The notes: a model not told the origin generated them from the letters alone. Shown: positions 42,797 through 52,272, counted from the stretch's first letter. The stretch: DNA of 64,000 nucleotides from Lutimaribacter_A marinistellae (GCF_042648365.1 NZ_JBHRXI010000015.1:62001-126000); one strand, 5' to 3'. Numbers and translations: made by a program.

Positions 42797-44341
42797 TCAC
42801 GCCGGCAGGTGGATGTTGAAACGCTCCCGGATGGCCGCGTCGGTTGCCGCGTCGAACCTGGCGGCAGACCGGTGCGAGAGGATCGCCTCTTTCCTTTCAA
42901 CGGCACGTGTGACGAGGTCCGGCTTGCCTTTCTCGACCCATTCCTTGGGCGAGGTCCGATCGCCGAGTGCGGGATAGACATGGTCGCGTTGCATCCGGCC
43001 CAGCGTCGCGTCGGTGCCGAGGTAATGACCGGTCCCGCCAAGGCAGACCTGCGCGATCTCCTCGACCGCCAGCGTCTCGTCATTGACCTCGATCCCGCGC
43101 ACGCATCGCAGCGCCTGGCCGATCAGGTCGTCGCCGAGGATCAGGGATTCGTGGCAGAACCCGAGTAGCGACGCGTGCATCCCGGCAGCTTCGTAGACCA
43201 TGTTGAGTCCGGCAAGCCCTGCCATGACGTTGGAGCACATCTGCTCCCATCCTGCCTGCATGTCGGGCAACTTGCTGTCGGCAATGCCTGCTGCCGCGCC
43301 GCCGGGCAGGTCGTAGAAGCGGTGCATCTGGGCACAGCCCGCGCTGAGCAGCGCCTGTTCGCCCGACCCGCCCGTCATCGCGCCGGTCCGCAGGTCCAGA
43401 CCGAAGGGCCAGGTGCCAAAGACCGCGGGCGCGCCCGGCTTGACCGCGTTCACGTAGACCAGCCCGGCGAGGCATTCGGCCACGGCCTGCACGATGGCGC
43501 CCGCCACGGTCGAGGGTGCGGTGGCCCCGGCCATTCCGGCCGAGAGCAGCAGAACCGGCATGCCGCCTGCGATGCAGGCCTCCATCACTTCGCAGCTTTC
43601 CGTCGCGAATTTCATTGGGGGAACGACGAAGCAGTTGGAATTGGACACGAAAGGCCGTTCGCGCCACGCGTCCTCGCCCCCCGCGATCAGGTGGAGAAGG
43701 TCCAGCGCCTCGGCCACGTGGGCGGGGTCGGAAAACGATGTGCCTATGTGCTTGGTCGTTCCAGCGCAGCAGGCATAGATCGTGTTCAGATCCATTTCGC
43801 GATTGTCGAGAACGTCGCGGGCGACCATCGGGCGCTGCACGAAATGCAGGTTTTCAAGCTCGTCGCAAATGCGCGCGGCGTCGTGCAGATCCTGAAGGGT
43901 GGAGTCGCGATAGTTGCGCCCATCGACATCCACCATGTGCACAGCGGCCCCGGCAGTTCCGTAATGCACGCGGGTGCCCGACAGGTCGAGATCGTGGCGC
44001 CCGTCTCTGCTGTGCAGGGTCACGGACCGGTTGGCCTTGGCAATCACGTCCTCGACCAGCGCGCGCGGGAAACGGATGCGCCCGTCGTCCCCAAGGGTAC
44101 ATCCGGCACCGGCAAGATGCGCGATCCCGCTTTCGGGGGCATCGGCCAGCCCGACGGTTTCCAGCACGTCGAGTGCCGCCGCGTGGATGCGTGCCATGTC
44201 GGCTTCGGTCAGCGGGGTGTATTGACCGCCTTCGAGACCTGGGCGAATGGGCTTGAGGTGTTCGGGCAGGGCCGCGGCGCGCGCCGCACGGCGGGCAGCA
44301 CGGCCGCCGCTGCGCGGGGTGGAACGGGTGATCTGGTTCAT
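42797..44341 (-). CDS. Trimethylamine methyltransferase (MttB) family protein, non-pyrrolysine
   Basis: 514 residues from the ATG giving MNQITRSTPRSG; a GTG 75 nt upstream is possible. The MttB fold is supported by LTEADMARIHAAALDVLETVG near residue 50, GTAGAAVHMVDVDGRNYRDST, the central FGTWPFGLDLRTGAMTGG region and GGTGHYLGTDATLGRMQRDH near the end. The frame has no internal TAG, so it belongs to the widespread group without pyrrolysine. Members demethylate quaternary amines such as glycine betaine and pass the methyl group to a corrinoid protein. No corrinoid partner or reductase gene is next to it. Confidence 0.88.
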   Translation of the reverse strand: MNQITRSTPRSGGRAARRAARAAALPEHLKPIRPGLEGGQYTPLTEADMARIHAAALDVLETVGLADAPESGIAHLAGAGCTLGDDGRIRFPRALVEDVIAKANRSVTLHSRDGRHDLDLSGTRVHYGTAGAAVHMVDVDGRNYRDSTLQDLHDAARICDELENLHFVQRPMVARDVLDNREMDLNTIYACCAGTTKHIGTSFSDPAHVAEALDLLHLIAGGEDAWRERPFVSNSNCFVVPPMKFATESCEVMEACIAGGMPVLLLSAGMAGATAPSTVAGAIVQAVAECLAGLVYVNAVKPGAPAVFGTWPFGLDLRTGAMTGGSGEQALLSAGCAQMHRFYDLPGGAAAGIADSKLPDMQAGWEQMCSNVMAGLAGLNMVYEAAGMHASLLGFCHESLILGDDLIGQALRCVRGIEVNDETLAVEEIAQVCLGGTGHYLGTDATLGRMQRDHVYPALGDRTSPKEWVEKGKPDLVTRAVERKEAILSHRSAARFDAATDAAIRERFNIHLPA

Positions 44342-44482
44342 TTTCGGGTCCGGTCGGGAAAATGGGAGAGGGATGGCTGAGCGGCTACCTGAAATGCGGT
44401 CTTCCGCGCGCCGCACGTCCGCGCTCCGCGCCGATGGTGCGGCAGATCAGGGTTATCTTGCTCAACTCTCCCTGCATGCGGG

Positions 44483-44511
44483 TCTCTCCCTCGCAAGCCT
44501 TGAGGGAGAGA
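44483..44511. other. Hairpin between the aminotransferase and MttB-family genes
   Basis: TCTCTCCCTC (44483-44492), 9-nt loop, GAGGGAGAGA (44502-44511) is a perfect 10-bp stem. On the minus strand it is in the leader of the MttB-family gene, with another GGGAGAG nearby. It may terminate the aminotransferase transcript or be part of a structured leader. I could not match a known riboswitch class. Confidence 0.45.
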
Positions 44512-44571
44512 ATCGCATCCTCGACCGCGTCGGTCTGTCCCGTTTGCGACCTGGGGCAGGTTTTGAAAGCG

Positions 44572-45759
44572 TCAGGCGATTATGGGCTGCCCCGCAAGTT
44601 CGGCCGCGAACCCGCACAACGTGCGCAGCGCCTCGCCAAAGGCCGCGTCTTCGATCGTCATGGCGACGCGGACATGGCCGGCGGCGGCCTGTCCAAAGCT
44701 TTCGCCGGGCATCACGGCGATATGGTGACGGTCGAGAAGGGCGTTGGCGAATTCCTCGCCGGTCAGCCCGGTCGCGCGCGTGTCGAGCATCAGGTACATC
44801 GCGCCTTGTGCCGGAACCGCTGTAACGGTCTGTTGACCGGACAGGATATGCATGGCCAGTTCGCGACGGCGGCGGAACGGCGCGGCGATCTCGGCCTCGA
44901 GCGTCTCGCCCGCGTCAAGCGCCCAGAGCGCGGCATCCTGGATGAAACCCGGCACGCCATATGTGGTGTGGGTGGCGAGGTTGATGAGATGCGCCACCAC
45001 CTCCTCGGACGCGACGATCCAGCCGCAGCGCGACCCGGTCATCGCGTGGGATTTCGACATGGACCCCACGACCATCGTCCGTTCGGCCATGGCGGGCAAC
45101 GCCCGGGGCGAGAGATGGGCGCCATCCCAGACCTGGCTGTCATAGACCTCGTCGGAAATGAGCCAGAGATCATTTTCGGTGCAGACCTCGGCGATCCCTT
45201 CCAGCGTCTGGCGGGAATAGACGGTGCCGGTCGGGTTGTTGGGCGTGTTGATGAGAAGGGACTTTGCACCGGGGGCCGCGGCGGCGAGGTCTTCCTTGCG
45301 GGGTTGGAACGCATCCTCGGCGCGGGTCCTGACTGGCTTCGCAATGGCGCCGACGCCACGGATCGTGCCGGGATAGGTCGCGTAATAGGGATCGAGATAC
45401 AGCGCGGTGTCACCCGCGTCGCAGGCCGCTGCATGCGCGGCAAAGAGCGCGGACTGACCGCCCGGAGTGATGAGCACGTTCTCTCGGCTGGTGGGTACGC
45501 CGGTCCGTTCGGTGATGCGGCGGGCCACCGCGTCGCGCAGGGCGCCGACACCAGGCACCATCGCGTAGCCCGTGTGCCCGCCGCGTGCCGAGGCGTCCAT
45601 CGCCGCAAGGATGCGCGGATCGGTGCGGATGTCATGCTCGCCGATGGTCAGCTCGGTGACAGCTACACCCTCGGAAATCATGCGCCGCGCCTTGTAGAAC
45701 ACGTCCCAGCCATCCGATCCTCCGCCGGTGAGATGGGTGATGCGATGCGAAAGGTTCAT
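44572..45759 (-). CDS. PLP-dependent class I/II aminotransferase
   Basis: 395 residues of fold-type I. The N-terminal arm is followed by TIGEHDIRTDP, GGHTGYAMVPGVGALRDAVA, TPGGQSALFAA, LINTPNNPTGTVYSRQTLEGIAEVC, SDEVYDSQVWDG and the PLP-lysine motif SMSKSHAMTGSRCGW. A C-terminal Arg (GHVRVAMT) binds the substrate carboxylate. The specificity is unknown; it resembles aspartate/alanine-type enzymes. It lies upstream of the MttB-family gene on the same strand, separated by about 230 nt. Confidence 0.9.
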   Translation of the reverse strand: MNLSHRITHLTGGGSDGWDVFYKARRMISEGVAVTELTIGEHDIRTDPRILAAMDASARGGHTGYAMVPGVGALRDAVARRITERTGVPTSRENVLITPGGQSALFAAHAAACDAGDTALYLDPYYATYPGTIRGVGAIAKPVRTRAEDAFQPRKEDLAAAAPGAKSLLINTPNNPTGTVYSRQTLEGIAEVCTENDLWLISDEVYDSQVWDGAHLSPRALPAMAERTMVVGSMSKSHAMTGSRCGWIVASEEVVAHLINLATHTTYGVPGFIQDAALWALDAGETLEAEIAAPFRRRRELAMHILSGQQTVTAVPAQGAMYLMLDTRATGLTGEEFANALLDRHHIAVMPGESFGQAAAGHVRVAMTIEDAAFGEALRTLCGFAAELAGQPIIA

Positions 45760-45816
45760 GGGCCGCGCCTCCGGATATTCGTTTGCGGGCGAGAGGGTCA
45801 GAGCGTAGGCAAAATG

Positions 45817-46164
45817 TCAATCGGAGCGCGGCGGAAGGGCGGCCTGTGCCTTTTTCGTAAGTCCGGACCGAACGATGTCATAAGAGACGATCAGACGATG
45901 GCGCAATTCGTCGGGCGGCGCGTCGAAGGGCAGGCGAATCCAGCTGCGGTGGAAATAGCGGGCACGCTCGCCGACGCCGGCCTCGATCAGCATCGTTGCC
46001 GTGTCGATATCGGGGGTCTTGACCGAAACGCCATCGTTGGCGGTGCCGATGCAGGCGAACATCTTGCCGCCGACCTTCCACGCGTCGTGGCCGCAGCCCC
46101 AAGGGTCGGACCATTCGGCGCCGGGCAGGGCGCGGCAGAGGCTGTTCACGGTGTCTCGGCTCAT
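45817..46164 (-). CDS. MmcQ/YjbR family protein
   Basis: 115 residues from MSRDTVNSLCRALPGAEWSD; an upstream ATG (46185) is less likely. The sequence AEWSDPWGCGHDAWKVGGKMFACI and later WIRLPFDAPPDELRHRLIVSYDIVRSGL is the pattern of YjbR-like proteins, a CyaY-like fold thought to bind DNA. The biological role is not defined. It lies between the aminotransferase gene and the divergent cysS. Confidence 0.85.
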   Translation of the reverse strand: MSRDTVNSLCRALPGAEWSDPWGCGHDAWKVGGKMFACIGTANDGVSVKTPDIDTATMLIEAGVGERARYFHRSWIRLPFDAPPDELRHRLIVSYDIVRSGLTKKAQAALPPRSD

Positions 46165-46377
46165 GCGCAAAGAGTGCCGCGACAAGGCGATTCACTCAAG
46201 CCTTGGCGGAGAGCGCGGACCATGCTAGAGCAGCCACATGACCCGGATGTTCCGCATCATTACCTGCTGCATTACCCGCTGAGTTTCCTGCGGGCCGGTT
46301 TCTGTCGTTTTCTTCCCAAGGACAAGTTGCTAAGCCCGCGCCAAGGCGCGACGCGCCGCTGTTCGAGGACGAGACCG

Positions 46378-47748
46378 ATGACGACGATCAGGCTGCATAA
46401 CACAAAGACCCGAACCAAGGAGGTCTTTGCCCCCATCGACCCGGATAACGTGCGGATGTATGTCTGCGGACCGACCGTCTATGACAGGGCGCACCTGGGA
46501 AACGCGCGGCCTGTGGTGGTTTTCGACGTGCTCTACCGCCTGTTGCGCGAAGTGTATGGTGCGGATCACGTGACCTATGTGCGCAACTTCACCGACGTGG
46601 ATGACAAGATCAACGCGCGGGCGAAAGACAGCGGCCGGGAGATCGGCGAGATCACCGCGGAGACGACACAATGGTTCCTGGACGACATGGGCGCGCTGGG
46701 CGCGCTGGAGCCCGATCACATGCCGCGCGCGACCGCATACATCCCGCAGATGATCGCGATGATCGAGACGCTGATCGAAGGGGGACATGCCTACGAGGCC
46801 GAGGGTCATGTACTTTTCTCGGTGGACAGCTGGCGCGAAGGGTACGGCAAGCTCTCGGGCCGGTCGGTCGATGACATGATCGCGGGTGCGCGGGTTGAGG
46901 TGGCGCCCTACAAACGTGACCCGATGGATTTCGTGTTGTGGAAACCGTCGAGCGATGACCTGCCCGGTTGGGAAAGCCCCTGGGGCCGTGGGCGCCCGGG
47001 CTGGCATATCGAGTGCTCGGCCATGGCCTATGAGTTGCTGGGAGAGAGTTTCGACATTCATGGTGGCGGCAACGACCTGATGTTTCCTCATCACGAGAAC
47101 GAGATCGCACAGAGCTGCTGCGCGCATCCCGAGGGGGATTTTGCGCGGGTCTGGATGCATAACGAGATGCTACAGGTCGAGGGCAAGAAGATGTCCAAGT
47201 CCTTGGGCAATTTCTTTACCGTGCATGACCTGCTGGAGCAGGGCGTCCCGGGCGAGGTGATCCGCTTCGTATTTCTGTCCACGCATTACCGCAAGCCGAT
47301 GGACTGGACCGAGGCAAAGGCGCGCGAGGCGGAGGCGGTCTTGCGGAAGTGGCGGGCGCTGACAGCGGGCATCGAGCCCGCTGCCAGCGCGGCCCCCGCG
47401 GTCATCGCGGCGCTGGCCGATGATCTGAACGCGGCGGGGGCCATTGCCGAGCTCCACCGGCTGGCGTCTGAGGGAGACGCGGCAGTGCTTCTGGCCTCGG
47501 CCCGGATGCTGGGCCTGTTGACTACGGAACTGGGCGCATGGGCCGAGACCGGCAGTTTAGATCTGTCGACGTATGAGGCGCGGCTTGCCGCGGCGCGCGA
47601 GGCGGCGATAGCGAGCAAGGATTTCGCCGAGGTCGACCGGTTGAAGGCCGGTTATGTCGCCGCGGGCTTGGAAGTGCGGATGAGCAAGGCGGGTGTTGAA
47701 CTGGTGCCGGGTCCGGGCTTTGACGCGGACAAGCTGGAGGCGGTGTGA
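46378..47748 (+). CDS. cysS: Cysteinyl-tRNA synthetase
   Basis: 456 residues charging tRNA-Cys. MTTIRLHNTKTRTKEVF is the normal beginning and has GAGGACGAG upstream. The zinc Cys30 and HIGH-type motif lie in CGPTVYDRAHLGNAR. Other zinc ligands are in HIECSAM and PHHENE, and the second signature is KKMSKSLGNF. The frame is open upstream, but the extension lacks family sequence. It diverges from the YjbR gene. Confidence 0.96.
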   Translation: MTTIRLHNTKTRTKEVFAPIDPDNVRMYVCGPTVYDRAHLGNARPVVVFDVLYRLLREVYGADHVTYVRNFTDVDDKINARAKDSGREIGEITAETTQWFLDDMGALGALEPDHMPRATAYIPQMIAMIETLIEGGHAYEAEGHVLFSVDSWREGYGKLSGRSVDDMIAGARVEVAPYKRDPMDFVLWKPSSDDLPGWESPWGRGRPGWHIECSAMAYELLGESFDIHGGGNDLMFPHHENEIAQSCCAHPEGDFARVWMHNEMLQVEGKKMSKSLGNFFTVHDLLEQGVPGEVIRFVFLSTHYRKPMDWTEAKAREAEAVLRKWRALTAGIEPAASAAPAVIAALADDLNAAGAIAELHRLASEGDAAVLLASARMLGLLTTELGAWAETGSLDLSTYEARLAAAREAAIASKDFAEVDRLKAGYVAAGLEVRMSKAGVELVPGPGFDADKLEAV

Positions 47749-47760
47749 TGGGCGGTTACC

Positions 47761-47831
47761 GGGCAGGGGGGCTGTCTGCCCCCCGATCGCAAGCGATCTC
47801 CCCCCGAGGATATTTGGGGCAAGAGGAAGGC
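47761..47831. repeat. Hairpin cluster plus GGATATTT...CAAGAGGAA repeat, copy 2
   Basis: Between cysS and cimA: GGGGGG and CCCCCC (about 47766-47784), then GATCGC-AA-GCGATC (47785-47798), then TCCCCCCGAGGATATTTGGG and GCAAGAGGAAGG. The core matches the unit ending at 25080. Both copies are intergenic, GC-rich and in the same strand orientation. It may act as a transcript stabiliser or terminator, but is best read as a dispersed repeat. Confidence 0.6.
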
Positions 47832-47866
47832 TGCGGCGTGGCGCGGCGAACCGTGGGAGCGGGACA

Positions 47867-49504
47867 ATGACGCGGGAGCGACTGTATCTTTACGACACCA
47901 CGCTGCGGGACGGGCAACAGACGCAAGGCGTGCAGTTCTCGACGCCCGAGAAGGTGCAGATCGCCCGTGCGCTGGATGATCTGGGTGTGGATTACATCGA
48001 GGGCGGCTGGCCCGGCGCCAACCCCACCGACAGCGCGTTTTTCGAGGCCGCACCCAAGACACAGGCGCGGTTCACGGCCTTCGGGATGACCAAGCGGGCC
48101 GGGCGCTCGGCCGCTAATGACGAATTGCTGGCGGCGGTGATGAACGCTGGCACGCAAGCCGTTTGCCTCGTGGGCAAGACGCATGATTACCACGTGACCG
48201 ACGCGCTGGGCATCACGCTGGAGGAAAACGTGGAGAATGTCGGCGCCTCGATCGCGCATCTCGTGGCACGTGGGCGCGAGGCTTTGTTCGATGCCGAGCA
48301 TTTCTTTGACGGCTACAAGGACAATCCCGGCTATGCGCTCGAGGTCTGCCGGGCCGCGCTGGAGGCAGGCGCGCGCTGGATCGTGCTCTGCGATACCAAT
48401 GGCGGCGCTCTGCCGGCGGAGGTGGGCCGGATCGTGGGTGAGGTGATCGCCGCCGGCATCCCCGGCGACCGGCTGGGCATCCACACGCACAACGATACCG
48501 AGAACGCGGTGGCCAACACACTGGCGGCGATCGATGCGGGTGCGCGGCAGGTGCAGGGCACGCTGAACGGGCTTGGCGAGCGCTGCGGCAACGCGAACCT
48601 GACCGCGCTGATCCCGACCTTGTTGCTCAAGGAACCTTATGCCAGCCGGTTTGAGACGGGCGTCACCCGGACGGCGCTGGTGGGTCTGACCCGGATCAGC
48701 CGCATGCTGGACGACATATTGAACCGCGTTCCGATGAAGCAGGCGGCATATGTGGGGGCATCGGCTTTTGCGCATAAGGCGGGCCTTCATGCGAGCGCGA
48801 TCCTCAAGGATCCGGCGACCTATGAACATGTTCCGCCGGAAACGGTTGGCAATGCGCGTATCATCCCGATGTCGAACCAGGCCGGTCAATCGAACCTGCG
48901 GCGGCGCCTGGCGGAGGCTGGGCTGGAGGTCGCGCCAGGGGACCCGGCACTGGGGCGGATCCTCGAGCGGGTGAAGGAGAGGGAGGACGAAGGATACTCC
49001 TACGACACCGCGCAGGCGAGTTTCGAATTGCTGGCGCGCGAGGAACTGGGGCTGAAGCCCGACTTCTTCGAGGTGAAACGCTACAAGGTCACGGTGGAGC
49101 GACGGAAAAACAAGTATGATCGCATGGTGAGCCTGTCCGAAGCGGTCGTCGTGGTGAAGGTCGATGGCGAGAAGAAGCTCTCGGTCAGCGAGTCGATGGA
49201 CGAAACCGGAAATGACCGCGGCCCGGTGAATGCGCTGGCCAAGGCGCTGGCAAAGGATCTCGGGCGCTACTCGGTGCAGTTGGAGGACATGCGGCTGAAG
49301 GACTTCAAGGTCCGGATCACGCAGGGCGGCACCGAAGCGGTAACACGGGTCGTGATCGATAGCGAGGATGGGACCGGGCGACGCTGGTCCACCGTCGGTG
49401 TCAGTGCGAACATAGTCGACGCAAGTTTCGAGGCTTTGCTCGACGCGATCAACTGGAAGCTCTTGCGCGACGCCGCCGCAAGCCGGGTGCGGGATGTTGT
49501 CTGA
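47867..49504 (+). CDS. cimA: (R)-citramalate synthase
   Basis: 545 residues; condenses pyruvate and acetyl-CoA to citramalate, the first step of a threonine-independent isoleucine route. N-terminal DRE-TIM barrel: YDTTLRDGQQTQGVQFS, DYIEGGWPGANPTDSAFF, HTHNDTENAVANTLAAIDAG, GTLNGLGERCGNANL. The GGWPG motif separates this group from 2-isopropylmalate synthase. The C-terminal regulatory LeuA-dimer domain (YKVTVERRKNKYDR onward) is present, consistent with feedback control. The ATG lies after the repeat unit and has only a modest ribosome-binding site. It overlaps the next gene by 11 nt. Confidence 0.93.
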   Translation: MTRERLYLYDTTLRDGQQTQGVQFSTPEKVQIARALDDLGVDYIEGGWPGANPTDSAFFEAAPKTQARFTAFGMTKRAGRSAANDELLAAVMNAGTQAVCLVGKTHDYHVTDALGITLEENVENVGASIAHLVARGREALFDAEHFFDGYKDNPGYALEVCRAALEAGARWIVLCDTNGGALPAEVGRIVGEVIAAGIPGDRLGIHTHNDTENAVANTLAAIDAGARQVQGTLNGLGERCGNANLTALIPTLLLKEPYASRFETGVTRTALVGLTRISRMLDDILNRVPMKQAAYVGASAFAHKAGLHASAILKDPATYEHVPPETVGNARIIPMSNQAGQSNLRRRLAEAGLEVAPGDPALGRILERVKEREDEGYSYDTAQASFELLAREELGLKPDFFEVKRYKVTVERRKNKYDRMVSLSEAVVVVKVDGEKKLSVSESMDETGNDRGPVNALAKALAKDLGRYSVQLEDMRLKDFKVRITQGGTEAVTRVVIDSEDGTGRRWSTVGVSANIVDASFEALLDAINWKLLRDAAASRVRDVV

Positions 49505-50267
49505 GACCCTTGCGGCCTGCGCCGAACTGGTGCAGCGGGCCGATCCGGAGCGGTTTCGGGCGGCGATGGCCGCGCATGTTTCGGCGCGACGCGTCCTCTT
49601 TCCGCTATACGCGATGAATGTCGAGGTATCGCGCGCACCCTGGGTAACGGCAGAACCGATGATCGCCGAGATGCGGCTGCAATGGTGGCGCGATGCGATT
49701 GGTGAGATTGCGGCGGGCGGCCCGGTGCGGCGGCACGAGGTGGTGACGCCCCTGGCCGAGGCAGTTGCGCCGGACCGTGCAGAGGTGCTGGACGGCTATG
49801 TCGAGGCGCGGCGCTGGGACATCTACCGCGATGCGTTCGAGGATGAGGCGGCCTTCTCAGACCATATCGATCGCGTCTCTGGCAGCCTGATGTGGGTCGC
49901 GGCGGCCTCTCTGGGGCAGGCCGATGAGGCGGTTGTGCGCGATTTCGGCTGGGCAACGGGCGTGGCCCGATGGCTCAAGGCGATCCCGGACCTGGAGGCG
50001 CGCGGTCGCATCCCCCTGCTGGACGGGACGGAGGCGGGCGTATGTCGTTTGGCGGAAGAGGCGTTGGACCGGTTGGCCCGGGCACGCGGACGGCGGGACG
50101 CTGTGAGCGCCGAGGCAAGACCGGCGCTCATTTCCGGCTGGCAGGCAGAACACCTGCTGCGGCAGGCCGCGCGGGAACCCGCGCGCGTTGCGGCGGGCAC
50201 CCTTGAGATGGGTGCATTTCGTAGCGCTGCCGCGTTGATGCGAGTGGCGGCAACCGGGCGCTGGTAA
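49494..50267 (+). CDS. Squalene/phytoene synthase family protein
   Basis: 257 residues. It has a trans-prenyltransferase helical pattern with RRVLFPLYAMNVEVSRA, MIAEMRLQWWRDAI and RRWDIYRDAFEDE. Genuine squalene/phytoene synthases have two DxxxD motifs; only partial equivalents (YRDAFEDEA and LKAIPDLEARGRIPL) are seen. It more closely resembles the NDUFAF6/short family found in alphaproteobacteria, involved in complex I assembly in mitochondria. The start overlaps cimA by 11 nt. The stop is adjacent to that of the converging MFS gene. Confidence 0.75.
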   Translation: MLSETLAACAELVQRADPERFRAAMAAHVSARRVLFPLYAMNVEVSRAPWVTAEPMIAEMRLQWWRDAIGEIAAGGPVRRHEVVTPLAEAVAPDRAEVLDGYVEARRWDIYRDAFEDEAAFSDHIDRVSGSLMWVAAASLGQADEAVVRDFGWATGVARWLKAIPDLEARGRIPLLDGTEAGVCRLAEEALDRLARARGRRDAVSAEARPALISGWQAEHLLRQAAREPARVAAGTLEMGAFRSAAALMRVAATGRW

Positions 50268-51491
50268 TCAGGCCTCGCGCGCGGCGGGGCGCATGACCAG
50301 CCAGATCAGTGCACCTCCGGCGAGGGCCAGGAAGGGCGCCATGGCAAGGTTCACGGCAGTCCATCCCTCCATCGGCGTTCCGCCCGAGCAATTCATCAAT
50401 CCACCCGAGGCCAGCGACGCAAAGGTCACGCCGCCGAACACGATCAGATCGTTGAGCCCCTGCATCCGGCCACGCTCATGCGCCTCATGCGCGCCGGCGA
50501 GCATTGTGGTTGCGCCGATAAAGCCAAAGTTCCAGCCGATGCCGAGCAGGATCAAGGCGATGAAGAAATTGTTCAGATCCACGCCCTGAAGCGCCACTGC
50601 TCCGGCACCCGCAAGGATCACGAGACCGGCCGCCACGATCCTTTCCACCCCGAAACGGGCGATGAGGTGCCCGGTGAAGAAGCTCGGCACGTACATGGCG
50701 AGCACGTGGCTTGTGACCACATCGGCGGCATTTCCGGCGGTATAGCCGCAGCCAACGACTGCCAGCGGCGTCGACGTCATCACCAGGTTCATCAGCGCGT
50801 AAGAGACCATCGCGCAGATCACCGCCACGGCGATACGGGGGGTCGCGAGCAATTCGCGCCGCGTGCGGCCGCGCGGCGCGTCCTCGGACGGGATGGGCGG
50901 CTTGGGGATGTCGAGCAGGAAGAACAGGAGCGAGCCTACGAGGTTCACCCCGATCACCGCGAAATAGGTGCCAAGAAACGGCACGACATAGGCCTCGGCT
51001 GTAAGCTTGACCATCTGCGGGCCGATGATCGCGGCAGCAAGCCCGCCCGCCATGACATAGGAGATGGCCTTGGGCCGGTACGCGTCCGATGCTGTGTCGG
51101 CGGCAGCAAAGCGATAGAACCCGTGCGCCGACATGTAGATACCGGTTATGAAACTGCCCAGCAGGAAGACCGGGAAGGACGAGATCGACAGCCCGTAGGC
51201 ACCGATCGCACCGCCGATCGCCCCGGCCGTGGCACCCACCAGAAACCCTGCACGCCGCCCGTATCGCTGCATGATCGCCGAGACCGGCGTTGCCGCCAGC
51301 ATCGACCCGAGAACGATGAGCGAGATCGGGAGAGTCGCAAGGCAGGGGTTGGAGGCCAGCGATTGCCCGGCCAGACCGCCAACTGTGAAAATCATCGGCA
51401 TCTGCGCGCCGAGGATGGCCTGGGCACAGACCAGAACGGCCACGTTGCGCTTGGCGCGGCTGTCGTCGGGGGCGGTCGTTGTCATGTTCAT
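50268..51491 (-). CDS. MFS transporter
   Basis: 407 residues with about twelve hydrophobic segments. The major facilitator pattern is visible: a conserved loop 2-3 motif (MQRYGRRAGFLVGATAG), then GSFITGIYMSAHGFYRFAAADT, and a long central cytoplasmic loop rich in charged residues (PPIPSEDAPRGRTRRELL). The second half includes the repeat LIARFGVERIVAAGLVILAG. The substrate is unknown. It is monocistronic, with a divergent gene 151 nt upstream. Confidence 0.88.
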   Translation of the reverse strand: MNMTTTAPDDSRAKRNVAVLVCAQAILGAQMPMIFTVGGLAGQSLASNPCLATLPISLIVLGSMLAATPVSAIMQRYGRRAGFLVGATAGAIGGAIGAYGLSISSFPVFLLGSFITGIYMSAHGFYRFAAADTASDAYRPKAISYVMAGGLAAAIIGPQMVKLTAEAYVVPFLGTYFAVIGVNLVGSLLFFLLDIPKPPIPSEDAPRGRTRRELLATPRIAVAVICAMVSYALMNLVMTSTPLAVVGCGYTAGNAADVVTSHVLAMYVPSFFTGHLIARFGVERIVAAGLVILAGAGAVALQGVDLNNFFIALILLGIGWNFGFIGATTMLAGAHEAHERGRMQGLNDLIVFGGVTFASLASGGLMNCSGGTPMEGWTAVNLAMAPFLALAGGALIWLVMRPAAREA

Positions 51492-51642
51492 GGTTTGGAT
51501 GCGTATCCGTGAATGCGTTCGACCTCAAGCGGGATTCGTCTCAACAGCGGACTTCGCCCGGGGTTGCACTGTTGTGGTGATCGCGTAGGAGTCGAACCGC
51601 CGGAGCAGCTGACCGGCAGGTATGGTATCGAGGAGCGGCCGC

Positions 51643-52272
51643 TTGAACGAACGGATCATTGAGGATCTCGGCGATGTGCAGGAGGGGGCCGAGCATCTTG
51701 CGGCCATTTGCCCGCGCATGGCCCATGCGATCGGTCAGACCGGCCCCTTGCCGCTTCGGCGCAGGCCGGACGGGTTCGACCAGCTTCTGAGCGCCATCGT
51801 CAGTCAGCAGGTCAGCGTCGCCGCCGCTGCCGCGATCTGGAAGCGGATGAAGGATGCCCGGCTGACCGGCCCGCGCAAAATCATGTGGGCCAGCGATGAC
51901 GATCTGCGCGCCGCGGGTCTTTCCAGGCAAAAGATCCGGTATGCGCGCGCATTGGCCGAGGCGCGGATCGACTACCGCTCCTTGCGTGCGGCACCGACCG
52001 ATGAGGTGATCCGCACTTTGGTCGAGGTACCGGGCATCGGGGTCTGGACGGCCGAGATCTACGCGATGTTCAGCCTCGGTCGCGCGGATGTCTTTGCCCC
52101 GGGCGATCTGGCCTTGCAGGAGGCGGCGCGGATTCTCTACGACTTGCCGGAACGCCCCAAGGAGCGTGCGCTGCGGCAGATGGCCGAGGATTGGCAGCCA
52201 TGGCGGTCGGTTGCGGCGCGGGTGCTGTGGGCCTATTACCGGGTGGCCAAGGACAGGGAAGGGATCAGATGA
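51643..52272 (+). CDS. DNA-3-methyladenine glycosylase II-like (HhH-GPD) protein
   Basis: 209 residues from a TTG with GAGGAG 7 nt upstream; the ATG at 51622 lies before that site. It removes alkylated bases in base-excision repair. The HhH-GPD core is complete: LLSAIVSQQVSVAAAAAIWKRM, the helix-hairpin-helix LVEVPGIGVWTAEIYAMFSL and the catalytic Asp in FAPGDLALQEA. Its short length lacks the AlkA N-terminal domain, as usual for this group. The stop overlaps the next start by ATGA, so the esterase is coupled. Confidence 0.9.
   Translation: MNERIIEDLGDVQEGAEHLAAICPRMAHAIGQTGPLPLRRRPDGFDQLLSAIVSQQVSVAAAAAIWKRMKDARLTGPRKIMWASDDDLRAAGLSRQKIRYARALAEARIDYRSLRAAPTDEVIRTLVEVPGIGVWTAEIYAMFSLGRADVFAPGDLALQEAARILYDLPERPKERALRQMAEDWQPWRSVAARVLWAYYRVAKDREGIR

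Noticed and set aside
38241..44341. Pyrrolysine as the meaning of the TAG codons, prompted by the nearby MttB-family gene
   Set aside because: The MttB-family gene is fully open with no TAG, no pylT/pylS/pylBCD is in the window, and several nearby genes end in TAG. Amber suppression of another kind is not excluded.
44365..44410. A tRNA-Ser-like start (GGAGAGGGATGGCTGAGCGGC)
   Set aside because: The D-arm resembles tRNA-Ser, but two extra G residues precede it and no matching anticodon loop, T arm or 3' acceptor strand follows. At most a relic.
44483..44511. Glycine or SAM riboswitch at the hairpin before the MttB-family gene
   Set aside because: The conserved cores of those classes could not be located on either strand.
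44362..46377. Very long plus-strand open frame running into cysS
   Set aside because: It is antisense to the aminotransferase and YjbR-like genes; only the part from 46378 has cysteinyl-tRNA synthetase sequence.
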